Assembly: GCA_026260175.1 (NCBI GenBank)
Contig: JAKCWW010005167.1
Location: 1 to 37,497 of the forward strand
Direction: 5' to 3'
DNA from: Reticulitermes lucifugus
Taxonomy: Eukaryota; Arthropoda; Insecta; Blattodea; Rhinotermitidae
Length of the DNA: 37,497 nt
Shown here: positions 1 through 8,515 of the stretch, in pieces
How the letters are laid out: each line of letters begins with the position of its first letter
Position numbering within the stretch: the first letter of the stretch is position 1
Notes under the pieces: generated by a model
What the model was told of the DNA's origin: nothing
Database searches by the model: none
The model's input: only the letters and a program-made list of their open reading frames with translations
Position numbers and translations under genes: made by a program

Positions 1-225
1 AGTTGCAGAAGTGACGCCAGAGATGCTACGTAGCGTGTGGCAAGAAATTGACTACAGGTGGGATGCTGCTGCATTACCAATGGAAGTCACATTGAACCAT
101 AACTATCTGAGGTAAAACTCAGTGTGTTTTGCTACATTATGACAGTTCAAAACACTGTATATGTCCTCTGAATAAATTTATATAAGCTTTCAAAGTTGTA
201 AAGCTCTTTTTGAAACATCCTGTAT
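1..225 (+). mobile_element. 3' end of a Tc1/mariner-like element
   Basis: The plus strand reads EVTPEMLRSVWQEIDYRWD, the C-terminal style of insect Tc/mariner-like transposases, then a short tail ending TTTTTGAAACATCCTGTAT at about 225. The ATACAGGRTGTTTCA-type terminus is common for such elements. Only the end of the element is in the window and its body lies to the left. Confidence 0.5.
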
Positions 226-394
226 AAGCAGCCAGAATAACAGGTATTGGTATTTTGAACATTCCTATGCAGTTGACATTCCTTTGTATGACAAAGTCCA
301 AGTCTGATATGCAATGAGTGCTTGCAAAATATACAGCCCATGTTTTTTGAAGGAACACTGAATTCCAGATGCAATGTTTGGTTAATTCTGACAC

Positions 395-650
395 CATTAT
401 TTAGAGAATTATGGCCTCCAAGATCTCCAGATTTGAATTAGTGCAATTATCATTTTGGTGGACAGCAAAAGATGAGATTTATGTGAACAATTAACATGCT
501 TTGTAAGAACTGAAAGACATTATTTGAAGGTAAACTGCTCATATTTCAAAACAAGAACTCGGGTGTGTGTTGGGATATATTTTAAAAAGTTGCAAGGCCT
601 ACTAAGAAGCTGGAGGTCAGTACTTTCACAGTCCTGTCCACTCTGAATAT
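395..650 (+). pseudogene. Degenerate DDE transposase fragment
   Basis: One frame reads LWPPRSPDLN, the motif around the third acidic residue of Tc1/mariner-type transposases. It is followed across stops by GQQKMRFM, ELKDI and a C-terminal stretch resembling EAGGQHF. Several stops and frame breaks show a dead copy. The relation to the element at 1-225 is unclear. Confidence 0.5.
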
Positions 651-659
651 CATCAGCTA

Positions 660-1310
660 ATTATAACCTGGGATGCTGTCAGGGTACATAAGTTTCAGAA
701 ATGTGGGTTACTTCATGAAATTTACAGAGAATCTCTGTATCTTTTTAAGTAAAGGAATGTTCAGACTAGCAAAACACAGATACAGGATAAGCAGGTAAAC
801 ACACACCGTATGTACCCAAATCCAAGGTGCTCACTTTTTCTCCCACATTAAGCATCAGAAAAACATGGAACCATTTAATACTTTCTCCTAACTAAAGCTG
901 AGTTTGTGGGGTCCCAGACCTACTATTGCACTGTTATGTCAAAATCCACAAATTTTAAGTGTTTTTGGCTTAACTCTTTGTAACTTTATGTTTGAAGGAT
1001 TCTAAAATCATACTTTTCCCATACAGGACCACTCTTGGTAGCCACCCAACAATTCTGATTTACTTTCTTGTTGCGATTTACTCTTCACATTATTTGACAT
1101 TGCTTCTAGTAGTTATGTGTAGGATCAGCATATGGCAGGAGTTAATTTTCTTATACAGGTTTTGTTCATGTTGCTTTTTGCATTGTTCACCGACTGTAAC
1201 GGGTAGGAGTGAGATATGATTTATTAACTTGTGCTACTCTCTTACAGCAGTAATAAACACTAAGGAGTTCAGAGTGCAAAGCAATGTATCTCATATTCTC
1301 ATGTTACTTA
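660..1310. other. Non-coding stretch without recognisable feature
   Basis: No coding, RNA or repeat structure is supported here. A 75-codon open frame at 992-1219 has no recognisable similarity and no splice or start context. Confidence 0.4.
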
Positions 1311-1318
1311 GTTAAATG

Positions 1319-1541
1319 CAGGGCGCCGGCCTTAGGCCGATTGGACTGATTTGACGCAATTGGGCCCTGCGCTCACGCAGGATTTGCGCATTAGAAATTT
1401 TTAAAACGATAAAAAATGGACCATTTTAATTTTTCAGCCTAACTTACGTTAATATACCAAAACGTTAGTCCTTTTCTCTCTCTCTCTCTCTCTCTGCACA
1501 GTAACTGCCATCAGGCCCTGCATTTGCTAAGGCTGGCACTG
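1319..1541. mobile_element. hAT-type MITE with target duplication
   Basis: The left end CAGGGCGCCGGCCTTAGG and the right end, reverse-complemented as CAGTGCCAGCCTTAG, form imperfect terminal repeats. Flanks GTTAAATG (1311-1318) and ATTAAATG (1542-1549) match at 7 of 8 bases, the 8-bp duplication expected for hAT. A (CT)n microsatellite lies inside. Non-autonomous. Confidence 0.7.
1473..1496. repeat. (CT)n microsatellite
   Basis: About ten uninterrupted CT units lie inside the hAT-type MITE. Confidence 0.9.
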
Positions 1542-1867
1542 ATTAAATGTATTGAAAAGTCTGCAGAAATTTGATTTATGTTTTGTCATATATCACTTTC
1601 TTTCTGTCTTATGAGAAAATTAATAAGAACTGATTCCAGCTTCAAGCTAATGTTGTATTTGGGCTGGTATGAATGAACGTCTAATTCCACTAACCTTTTG
1701 ATACAGTATCCCCACCCTCAAATGTATGAAAACCTGTTTAATAGGAGTTTTGAAGATTAAACATGGTCAGACTGACAGAACTTCTCATGTTATGACGTTA
1801 TGTATGTAAAGTACTCTGTCATCTTAATTAGCAACCACTCAGGAAGAAATGTGGGAGACAGGAGATG

Positions 1868-2065
1868 TACTTTGGCACTAGAGTGAGGGTCAGAGGTTGG
1901 CTTCATGGCCCAGGGAAAGACCTACCAATACCCACAATAAGAGGCTACATGGGGACCACTGCCATTCTGTAGGCTGTGGTGAAGAGAAAAATGTCTTGCT
2001 CCTGCCTTGAACTAAACTCAGATTCCTAAGCTGACAAGACCACGCAGCCCAGCAGCATAAACGGC
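1868..2065 (-). mobile_element. Diverged SINE copy (family A)
   Basis: It shares with the better copies the blocks GGTCAGAGGTTGGCTTCATG, CCCAGGGAAAGA, and GAAGAGAAAAATGTCTTGCT followed by a weak tRNA-like head. Tail missing. Minus-strand orientation. Confidence 0.45.
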
Positions 2066-2254
2066 GGTTGTACCCAAAAAACTGATATCTCTGAAGAAAT
2101 GTATAAGCTAATGAACCTTTTTAAGTTTTGATTTTATGGATTGTCTTAGATTTGTGTACATAATGGTAAAAGGGGAAGTAAATCACTTGTTTCTGTTAAA
2201 CCATTCCCATATAATTACAGCACACAGTTCCTTACACACAGGCACAAAATCAGT

Positions 2255-2740
2255 AGCTACAAGAAATAATCTTTATTGTATGTTAAAAGTAATTTGAAGC
2301 AACTCAAATCTTATGCTTTCCTCAAATTTAATACAGTAACACAAACAGTGCTGGAACTTATAAAACAAGCAACCTTTCTCCCTGTGATAAGCTATGTTCA
2401 AAGCTCCCAGATTTTGTTAAGGAAATAACATTTCTATAGTCCTTCCCTAGTTGTCATTGCAACATATATCAATGGAAATAATGTCTTGTGCAAACCACTT
2501 CAAAAAATGCATGCATCCTACAGTAGGTTTACTAACCATTAAAAATTTTGCTCAGTTTATGCAGTGAAAGTGGCTCTTCTACCAAACAAAAAGTTACTTC
2601 CCACCATGCAGAATGTACCACAGCAGTAGATTTAAGATGACACAAATTTGGGTTTTCATCTCAAGAGATTGTACTGCAGTTTCAGCATTTATCTTTTGAA
2701 GGACAGAGTGAAATGGAGTTTCTTGCCCCCAGGGACAGGT
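2255..2740 (-). other. mbf1: Probable mbf1 3' UTR with polyadenylation signal
   Basis: Reading the minus strand, no coding frame follows the stop. An AATAAA hexamer (TTTATT on the plus strand, 2272-2277) lies about 465 nt past it, giving a plausible cleavage point near 2255. No other strong hexamer is closer to the stop. The extent is inferred. Confidence 0.5.
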
Positions 2741-2802
2741 TTACTTCTTGATCCCAGGGGGCGGAGCTGGTTTGCCGCGTTCCTTTCCACGCAGTTTTAC
2801 TC
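2741..2802 (-). CDS. mbf1: mbf1 exon 5 (C-terminus)
   Basis: The acceptor CTGTTCCACAG precedes 2802. It completes Gly127, then encodes [19 protein letters not shown] and TAA at 2743-2741. The K-L-R-G-K block is the end of the HTH domain and a basic tail is usual for MBF1. It is 1.74 kb from exon 4, behind two SINE insertions. Confidence 0.94.
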
Positions 2803-5800
2803 CTGTGGAACAGAATTAACAAAGTGTATTTGAAGCCATAAGTTTTAAAGTTGTGCTTGTACTTGATTAAGCAACAACCCAATAAAGTACAGAGGGTCCC
2901 CATTTTCTGAGGCTCCGTTTATTTGTAAGAAGTACTGTACATACCAACCTGATCATCATTAATCGATATTTACATTGTTTCTTATGGGCAGAAATTCTCC
3001 GCTTTAAAGGAGATTTGCCTTAAGTGGCGTTCTTCTGGTTCCAGTTCACCGTGAATAACAAGGACTTCCTGTATATGGGGAGATCAGGTACAAGTTTTCT
3101 TATCCTAGGCACTAGATGGAGGTGGGTGGTCTGCTTCACAGCTCAGCTGCTTTACTTACAGGGAAACAGTCCCCCCCAATACCAATTGAACACGAGTCTG
3201 GGTGGGCTTGCCTGTACACTCTGTTGAAGAGAAAAATGTCTTGTCCCTGCCCACACTTCTAGCCTTCAGTATATTAACTGTGCTATTCCAGCTTCTTTTT
3301 TCAAGCTATATGAATAAGAAATACAGATATATAATATGAAGTGAAAGTCTTGAAAATGACACTATACAGTTCAGTACTTTATATAATTGAGTAAACTGGA
3401 AAGATGGTGCTAAGAAGAGGCTCTCTCATAATTGTGTTAATGGAGGTCAGTAAATAGGTAAAAGGTAAAGTTATCACTGTTCATGCCATGAAGGCATATA
3501 AGGGGAGCAGGAATATTAGCTCCATTCACTCTTAACCTCAGCACTATATTGAGGTCAATTCCATTCCCTGGCCACTTTACCCCAGGAAAGAATCCCACTG
3601 CCCATTGAATATGAGCATGGGTGTATCCCAGAATCAGTTGGACATTTTGGAGAAGAGAAAAACCTCTTGTCCATAACAAGATTTGAAACCCAAATCATCT
3701 AGCCTGTAGCCTAGTCACTATACCAACTATGCTAATCCAGCTCCCCTTGTGGAGTCCAGTACAAGTATAGAAATACTTCATACAATTCTGATGCTGGTAT
3801 ATCATATTTGAAATAATTTACTTCATGGACTCTTTATGTCTTGTGTTAAAATATATTAAAAATTAATAAAACACTACATTTTGGGGACAGGTTCAGTCCC
3901 TGTCCTCAGGCTAAATATACAGTCAAAACATACTCAGTGGGCCTGCTAGGCAAATCACCCTCAATCTAGTCCCAGAGGTTTCATGGGACAGTCGACACAG
4001 TCCATGAAGTAAATGATTCCAAATAAAAGTACTGTAAGAAAGATACTGTGGATGAGTCCCTTTTGTTAGCTACTACATTTCTAACATATTTCTGAAACCC
4101 AGCCTTGAGAGACCATGATTGATCACTTTTAGAAGTGATTTTGATTGTGAAAATGAAAAAGTAGTACTGCTTGGAACCAAGTTGCCACAGGAAAACACAC
4201 ATGAAGACACTTGCAGGAGGGCTCCAAAAACTAAGGGAAGTTAAGGGGAACTAGAGGCAAGTATAAATATCTGATGCAGCATACTGAGGATATGAGTAAG
4301 TGAATTTTCTTGACTAGTAAGTATACACTTCATTTATGTAGCCCTACCTTTAAATGTTGTTTCAATTGATTTTGGGTCCCATTCAGATCAAGTTGTAACA
4401 AACTGAAGCACACAGTGCTCAAACATCTGGCCAGTGGGTCAGAACAGAAGGAAGGAGAAGACGTTGCTTATGAGCTGCCTCAAGTGTCCTACTGTACTGT
4501 TATTTTTGTCTGTCCTAAGACCACTTTGTACAGTAACCCACTTACCAATAGCCCTTTCTATCTTCCCAATAACAACCTGGTTGGGAATGCCCCGTCCAGC
4601 CTCATAGTCATTGATGACTTGCGGTTTTTCATTCACTTTCTGTAAATACGTAAGAACACATTTTGCTGTTAATAGGGCTAATCTGGAGACAGTTTCAACT
4701 TGCAACACAAATTTTCCACAAACCAAAACCCTGACGTACAGTAGCAAGTTCCTTCTGACTCCATCCCTTTGCCTGACGTCCCTGCTGAATTAATCGTCCA
4801 AGATCCAATGGAATTTTATCATGTTTCAGTTCTTCAGTCTCGCGATCCAACTTGGCTGTGTTTTTTGTGGTCACATGCTGTTTGTTTGTGGCCGCTCCCC
4901 CTGAAAAATGTCATGTAATCCCTGCTACACATATTTCCATTACTTAACTCTAGGTCTGAGAAAGCCATAAATGTCACATTATCTATAAAGCTAAACTTAT
5001 GTTAGACCTGACCAGAATGTGCTTAGTCCTAAAGTTGGTATGATGAAGGGGATGCTGGAAGCCTGTCAGCCAGCTATCAGCAGTTTTAAATTCTGCAGAT
5101 TTTGCATTGTGCCTCCAGCTTCTCTGCTGCATGGTAAAAGCCCTAATTAGTTTCCTTAGTAAAATTACCTGCAGCAGGACTGTGGGATCATGTGGGACAC
5201 AAATGCATACATAGCATGATACAAACATCGACTAAAACAGCAGTTAATAAGTCGCAACCCATTCACATAAATGGACTTTATACAAGTACCTTTAGAACAC
5301 AGACTTCACATAGACTCAATGTAGAATGAATACTTGTAAAAATGCACCAACATGCGCCCACAGCGAATAATAATACTCATGCATGGTGACAAGCAAAATG
5401 AGTCAAAATGCAAAATGTTTACTAAGTGCTACACAGTGGATATATAAAGACTAAACATCGTGACACAGCTGTTAACTCTGCTTACACTTTGACTGAGTGT
5501 CCACTGCAACACCCTGGCGACGCGCTGCATTTATTGCCTAAAATAAAGTATGTGAAATAAGATGAATACACTTCAATTATTACAAGTATCTTTAAAATAC
5601 AACTTCATATCCATAAATAAATATTGGCACCTAACACATTCAGAAAACCACGATGCTTAAATTTGGATTAACGCTGAATTTCCCATACCCACTACAGAAA
5701 TATATCAAATCCACTGCATATTATTCATCCACACAGTCACCCCAATCAGTGGAGAGAGTATATAAGCACGCAACACTGTACTGCTGCATCATACAGAATA

Positions 5801-5894
5801 TAGGTTAAGGCAAGGAACATACCTGTTCAGATTTCATTGCTGATGCCTTTGGAGGCTTCTTTCTAAGAATCGTTACCGTTTCCCAATCAGTCAT
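2741..5894 (-). CDS. mbf1: Multiprotein bridging factor 1 (MBF1/EDF1), whole coding span, 5 exons
   Basis: Exons 5894-5823, 5537-5486, 4900-4740, 4639-4546 and 2802-2741 (minus strand) join to 441 nt, 146 residues plus TAA. All introns are GT-AG with consistent phases (0,1,0,1). The N-terminal MBF1 domain reads [13 protein letters not shown], then AINAARRQG and [20 protein letters not shown]. The Cro/C1-type helix-turn-helix (about residues 79-133) reads [37 protein letters not shown] and [12 protein letters not shown], then [12 protein letters not shown]. By family knowledge MBF1 bridges bZIP/nuclear-receptor activators and TBP, and also binds collided ribosomes. Human EDF1 has 148 residues, so this is full length. 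It is transcribed divergently from rasp. Confidence 0.96.
3062..3300 (-). mobile_element. Diverged SINE copy (family A) in mbf1 intron 4
   Basis: Shared blocks include CTAGATGGAGGTGGGTGGTC, CAGGGAAACAGT, GAAGAGAAAAATGTCTTGTC and the TGTGCTATTCCAGCTTC end, which on the minus strand is the start of the tRNA-like head. It is older than the neighbouring copy at 3455-3746. Confidence 0.6.
3455..3746 (-). mobile_element. Full-length tRNA-derived SINE (family A) in mbf1 intron 4
   Basis: On the minus strand it begins with a tRNA-like head. The A box is TAGCATAGTTGG and the B box reads GGTTTCAAATC, about 35 bp apart. The body follows and the tail reads ...CTTTACCTTTTACC. Pol III boxes and shared borders with other copies in the window define the family. 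It sits in sense orientation relative to mbf1. Confidence 0.8.
3807..4023. repeat. 25-bp inverted repeat, possible short MITE
   Basis: TTTGAAATAATTTACTTCATGGACT at 3807-3831 is inverted at 3999-4023 with about three mismatches, leaving a 167-bp spacer. No clear target duplication was found. It lies in mbf1 intron 4. Confidence 0.45.
4546..4639 (-). CDS. mbf1: mbf1 exon 4 (helix-turn-helix core)
   Basis: The acceptor CGTATTTACAG precedes 4639 and the donor is GTAAGT after 4546. Residues 96-126 read [20 protein letters not shown] followed by [11 protein letters not shown], the recognition and dimer-type helices of the Cro/C1 fold. One base of Gly127 is left over for exon 5. The intron to exon 3 is 100 bp, the shortest in the window. 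Confidence 0.96.
4740..4900 (-). CDS. mbf1: mbf1 exon 3
   Basis: The acceptor CATTTTTCAG precedes 4900 and the donor is GTACGT after 4740. It completes Trp42 and encodes residues 43-95: [20 protein letters not shown], then [20 protein letters not shown] and WSQKELAT. This is the most conserved linker of MBF1 and the first helices of its HTH domain. Confidence 0.96.
5486..5537 (-). CDS. mbf1: mbf1 exon 2
   Basis: The acceptor TTTTAG precedes 5537 and the donor is GTAAGC after 5486. Seventeen codons plus one base encode [17 protein letters not shown], the A-I-x-A-A-x-R-x-G segment of MBF1. It is only 52 nt and falls below ORF-calling size; phase and family match identify it. It completes Trp42 with exon 3. 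Confidence 0.93.
5823..5894 (-). CDS. mbf1: mbf1 exon 1
   Basis: ATG at 5894-5892 in a GGGAATGA context starts [20 protein letters not shown], the canonical MBF1 N-terminus (human: S-D-W-D-T-V-T-V-L-R-K-K). It is 24 codons long, ends in phase 0, and has donor GTATGT just left of 5823. Confidence 0.95.
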
Positions 5895-6440
5895 TCCCGG
5901 AATACTGATATGCTATAAAATGATTAGTTCTCCCTACACTTCTAGGCTTATGTAGCAAAACGCTAAACTATGGTTTCTCCAAACGCAGACCACTATCGTT
6001 CTAACCACTCGACTCTACCGAGCGCGTTCAAAACGCTTCAATAATCAAAATCACAGATAGGAACTCTCGTTATCTGCAATAATACCAGGGCTTCGTAGGA
6101 ACAATGGATGCTGTGATGATGTCATCTTTGTGATCACAATTCAAACTGGGGTTGCGGGTGTGCAAAAAAACGGATGGAAAAGGATTGCGGAGATATCATT
6201 ATTACTCTAATCTTATGAATCTCAACAGAGAGCGACTGGTTCTTCAGACAGGCTGTTATGGAAAGTAGCCTAATTCATGGCCTAGGACCACAATTACATA
6301 ACTAATGAAAGTAACGGAATAAGACGCTAGATGTTAAATATGCATGTTTTTCATATTTCCTGCTAATCCAATGCGTCAAAAACTTTCTAGAGTTGGCGAG
6401 ATTTCAGGCATCCGCGGCGGTGTGCTGGGGGTCTTCGCTT
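5895..6440 (-). promoter_or_regulatory. mbf1 5' UTR and proximal promoter region
   Basis: This is non-coding sequence directly upstream of the mbf1 start. CpG-containing words rise towards 6400-6440 (GCATCCGCGGCGG, GTTGCGCGGCGTCGG). I see no convincing TATA box at a fixed distance, and the transcription start is not resolvable by eye. A degenerate tRNA-like stretch lies at about 5990-6035. Confidence 0.35.
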
Positions 6441-6476
6441 TTCTGATATGTTGCGCGGCGTCGGTTGCTTATTAGC

Positions 6477-6581
6477 TACCGATGTTTCGGGACAACATAT
6501 GGGTCAAGTAGTCCATTCTTCTTGTCTTGGACTGCTTGACCATTGAAGATGGAACTGATATATTGTCCCGAAACGTTGGTA
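6477..6581. repeat. Nested hairpin (foldback fragment) upstream of both genes
   Basis: The outer arms 6477-6500 and 6558-6581 pair at 21 of 24 positions (core TTTCGGGACAA/TTGTCCCGAAA). An inner pair 6503-6515 and 6528-6540 matches at 12 of 13. The arm resembles the terminal part of the foldback family seen elsewhere in the window. Confidence 0.75.
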
Positions 6582-6584
6582 ACG

Positions 6585-7265
6585 AACAACCAACCTACGC
6601 CGTGCAAGATCCCAGAAGAAAGAGAGCTCTTGATACAGTAACCTTGTATGTACGATGGGAACAAAATAGCCCATATGAAGATAAATTTGATGGTAGTGAT
6701 GATGATGAAGCATAATGTATGTAAGAATCCCTTGTTCGTATTCAAATTGGCTGTTCGATATTGTTTACTTACAGAAGTGTGGGAAGCATTTAAAACCAGA
6801 GTTGTGAAACTCTCGTCATATGTAAGCACACAAAATATTTTGAGGGAGGGGTACTATTCTCGAGGCTCCTGGTCACTCATTTTTTCGTCATCTTTGCATA
6901 TGTTACAGAGGGCGGAAGGTACGTTTCTTTGAACCATGCTTTGAACCAGTACCTATTTACCTATTGTTCTTCAGTATCAATTAATAACAGATTACATCAT
7001 TACTTGCGTCATGTCATTAGTATAAAAGGCACGAATGCAGCGTCTTACAAACCAGATCCATTTTATATACCTACATATATGTAACAGGAGCACTATTTTC
7101 TTTTAATCTGTATTAAACGAATACGACAAGTTTAATAACTGGCTGCGTGTACTCTCTAATTCCATTCAATGACAATACGAGCAATTGTCATGAGAACAAC
7201 AAACGCTTGAACTTCCGAACCTTACGAGATTGTATTTTGTCTCAGCTGTGTGAAGGCTGTAGTCA
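6585..7265. other. Intergenic stretch without recognised gene
   Basis: Open frames of 60-117 codons on both strands here overlap one another and the hairpin and show no family motif. A TATAAAAGGC word at 7021-7030 is TATA-like but not near either start codon. Confidence 0.4.
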
Positions 7266-7269
7266 TCTG

Positions 7270-7372
7270 GCATACGACGCATGTACAGTGCTATATACCG
7301 ACGTTTCGGAGGAGTTCGATGCTTCGATCTTCAGGGTAGTTCGATCTCCTGCACACCCGTAAAATCTTTTGT
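7270..7372. repeat. Foldback-family fragment
   Basis: The block TATACCGACGTTTCGGAGGAGTTCGATGCTTC with CTTCAGGGTA is one arm of the foldback family; the partner arm is missing. Confidence 0.5.
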
Positions 7373-7457
7373 AACATATTTTCATTCTCCAGCGTGTTTC
7401 ACGTACCGCCCCAGCCCACTGTCTAACGCGACTACTCCATTGTTCCGCTATACCAAT

Positions 7458-7701
7458 CAGTGGCGTAGCTAGATTTTTTGACGCCCGGGGCGAGCAATCA
7501 CAATGGCCACCCTTGACAGAAACCACGAACCTTGAAAAAATCATAATTGTTTATTAACTTTCCTTTTATCTGTCTCAAGAATTTAAAATTTGTTGAGCGC
7601 AGAAAATAAGATTGTTTAATTTGAAATGTCCATTTTGCCGTCCCTTGGACACTGCTGCCTGGGGCGGCCGCACCACTCGCCCCAACCTAACTAAGGCTCT
7701 A
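7458..7701. mobile_element. hAT-type MITE upstream of rasp
   Basis: The left end CAGTGGCGTAGCTAG and the degraded right end CCTAACTAAGGCTCTA, the inverse of CAGTGGC-GTAGTTAGG, bracket a GC-rich body. Flanks ATACCAAT (7450-7457) and ATTCTAAT (7702-7709) match at 6 of 8 bases. Non-coding. Confidence 0.65.
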
Positions 7702-7769
7702 ATTCTAATCGTCTTTCTTGCCCTCCCACTATACAATACCAATTTTTTTTAGCTCAGTTTGCCCTTCTT

Positions 7770-7985
7770 GGACAACCTTGAAGATTGTTCCAGCAAGCTC
7801 CACCGAAATGGCGGCAACTATATACTGTGTATACTGTTTCATCCCAGAAGATAAATATTGTCGGATCATCCTGAACGGCATAAATACCCCGAAGATAGAA
7901 GCAGCAGGTTCCTCCGAAACATTTGTACCCATGTAACAAGCTACACGGCATGTGGTCCTGCAGGATGAACACATGAAAGCCTACT
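7770..7985. repeat. Foldback-family copy
   Basis: It contains GAAGCAGCAGGTTCCTCCGAAACATTTGTACC and ACACGGCATGTGGTCCTG plus CATCCCAGAAGATAA, the words shared by the foldback family. The arms are incomplete. Open frames here, reading ...SEEPAASIF... on one strand, are by-products of the repeat. Confidence 0.55.
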
Positions 7986-7999
7986 TGTGTCTTGAGGCC

Positions 8000-8415
8000 C
8001 AAATTGATTCATGTAACGTTGTTTTCAGGCTTCCGTCGCGATCTTGATGAAATCTGCGGGCTTCTGGAATGTTACGCGGCGTTGTGTGGTGATTTATGTA
8101 ATCCGTGACTGGCTGTGACAGTGTTCGAAACTCAGTAATGCAGACAATCAGCGATCAGCTCATACCCTACCACGGATATCCACCACGTCGAATTGCCCGC
8201 GTGTCGTGCCACATGTGCTACACTTCGAATCAGTGGATGTCATATAGTACCGTGTAACGATCAGTAAGAAAGGAGACTGATTCTGTTTTCACCGTGATCA
8301 GAAAACGACGAAATTATGGACATAAACCGCGCTTTCAGGTTATTGTACGTCTTTCTCCGTGTTTAATTCGACGATTCGAGCAGAAATTGGTTTTGCCTTT
8401 TCTAGACAATTGGAC
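8000..8415 (+). promoter_or_regulatory. rasp/HHAT 5' UTR and proximal promoter region
   Basis: This is unique-looking sequence with more CpG than its surroundings (TTCCGTCGCGATC, GTTACGCGGCGTTG, CCACCACGTCGAATTGCCCGCG), lying between repeat copies and the first coding exon. Position and base composition suggest the promoter and leader. No TATA box or start site could be fixed. Confidence 0.35.
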
Positions 8416-8515
8416 ATGTATTGTGATCTACCGAAGGTTGAAGTATGGACGTATTTCCTGCTTTGGATTTCCGGAGTATTGTATTCGTTGTATCATGTTT
8501 ATTTGTCAGGGATTT
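8416..8515 (+). CDS. rasp: rasp/HHAT exon 1 (start codon, first membrane segment)
   Basis: ATG at 8416 opens residues 1-33 (MYCDLPKVEVWTYFLL...), a charged start followed by a hydrophobic segment at about residues 11-30. This fits the short N-terminus and first membrane helix of HHAT (human begins with a similar LPRWEL-like stretch). The open frame continues upstream to a GTG at 8359, but 8416 is the first in-frame ATG there and gives the family length. The donor is GTGAGT at 8516. The exon ends one base into a codon, which the next exon completes as Tyr34. The exon lies 5.9 kb from exon 2 and would be missed without the phase match. Confidence 0.85.

Noticed and set aside
5985..6040. tRNA-like stretch on the minus strand (GGTAGAGTCGAGTGGTTAGAACG)
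   Set aside because: It has words reminiscent of D-arm and anticodon regions, but no acceptor stem pairing or proper B box. A degraded tRNA or SINE head is possible but not supportable.
7263..8002. Open frames reading SEEPAASIF- and FGGTCC-like peptides
   Set aside because: They are translations of the foldback repeat arms, found wherever that repeat occurs.
8294..8415. Longer reading frames before the rasp start
   Set aside because: The frame from 8294 is different, and the in-frame extension starts with GTG at 8359. The ATG at 8416 gives the family's N-terminus.
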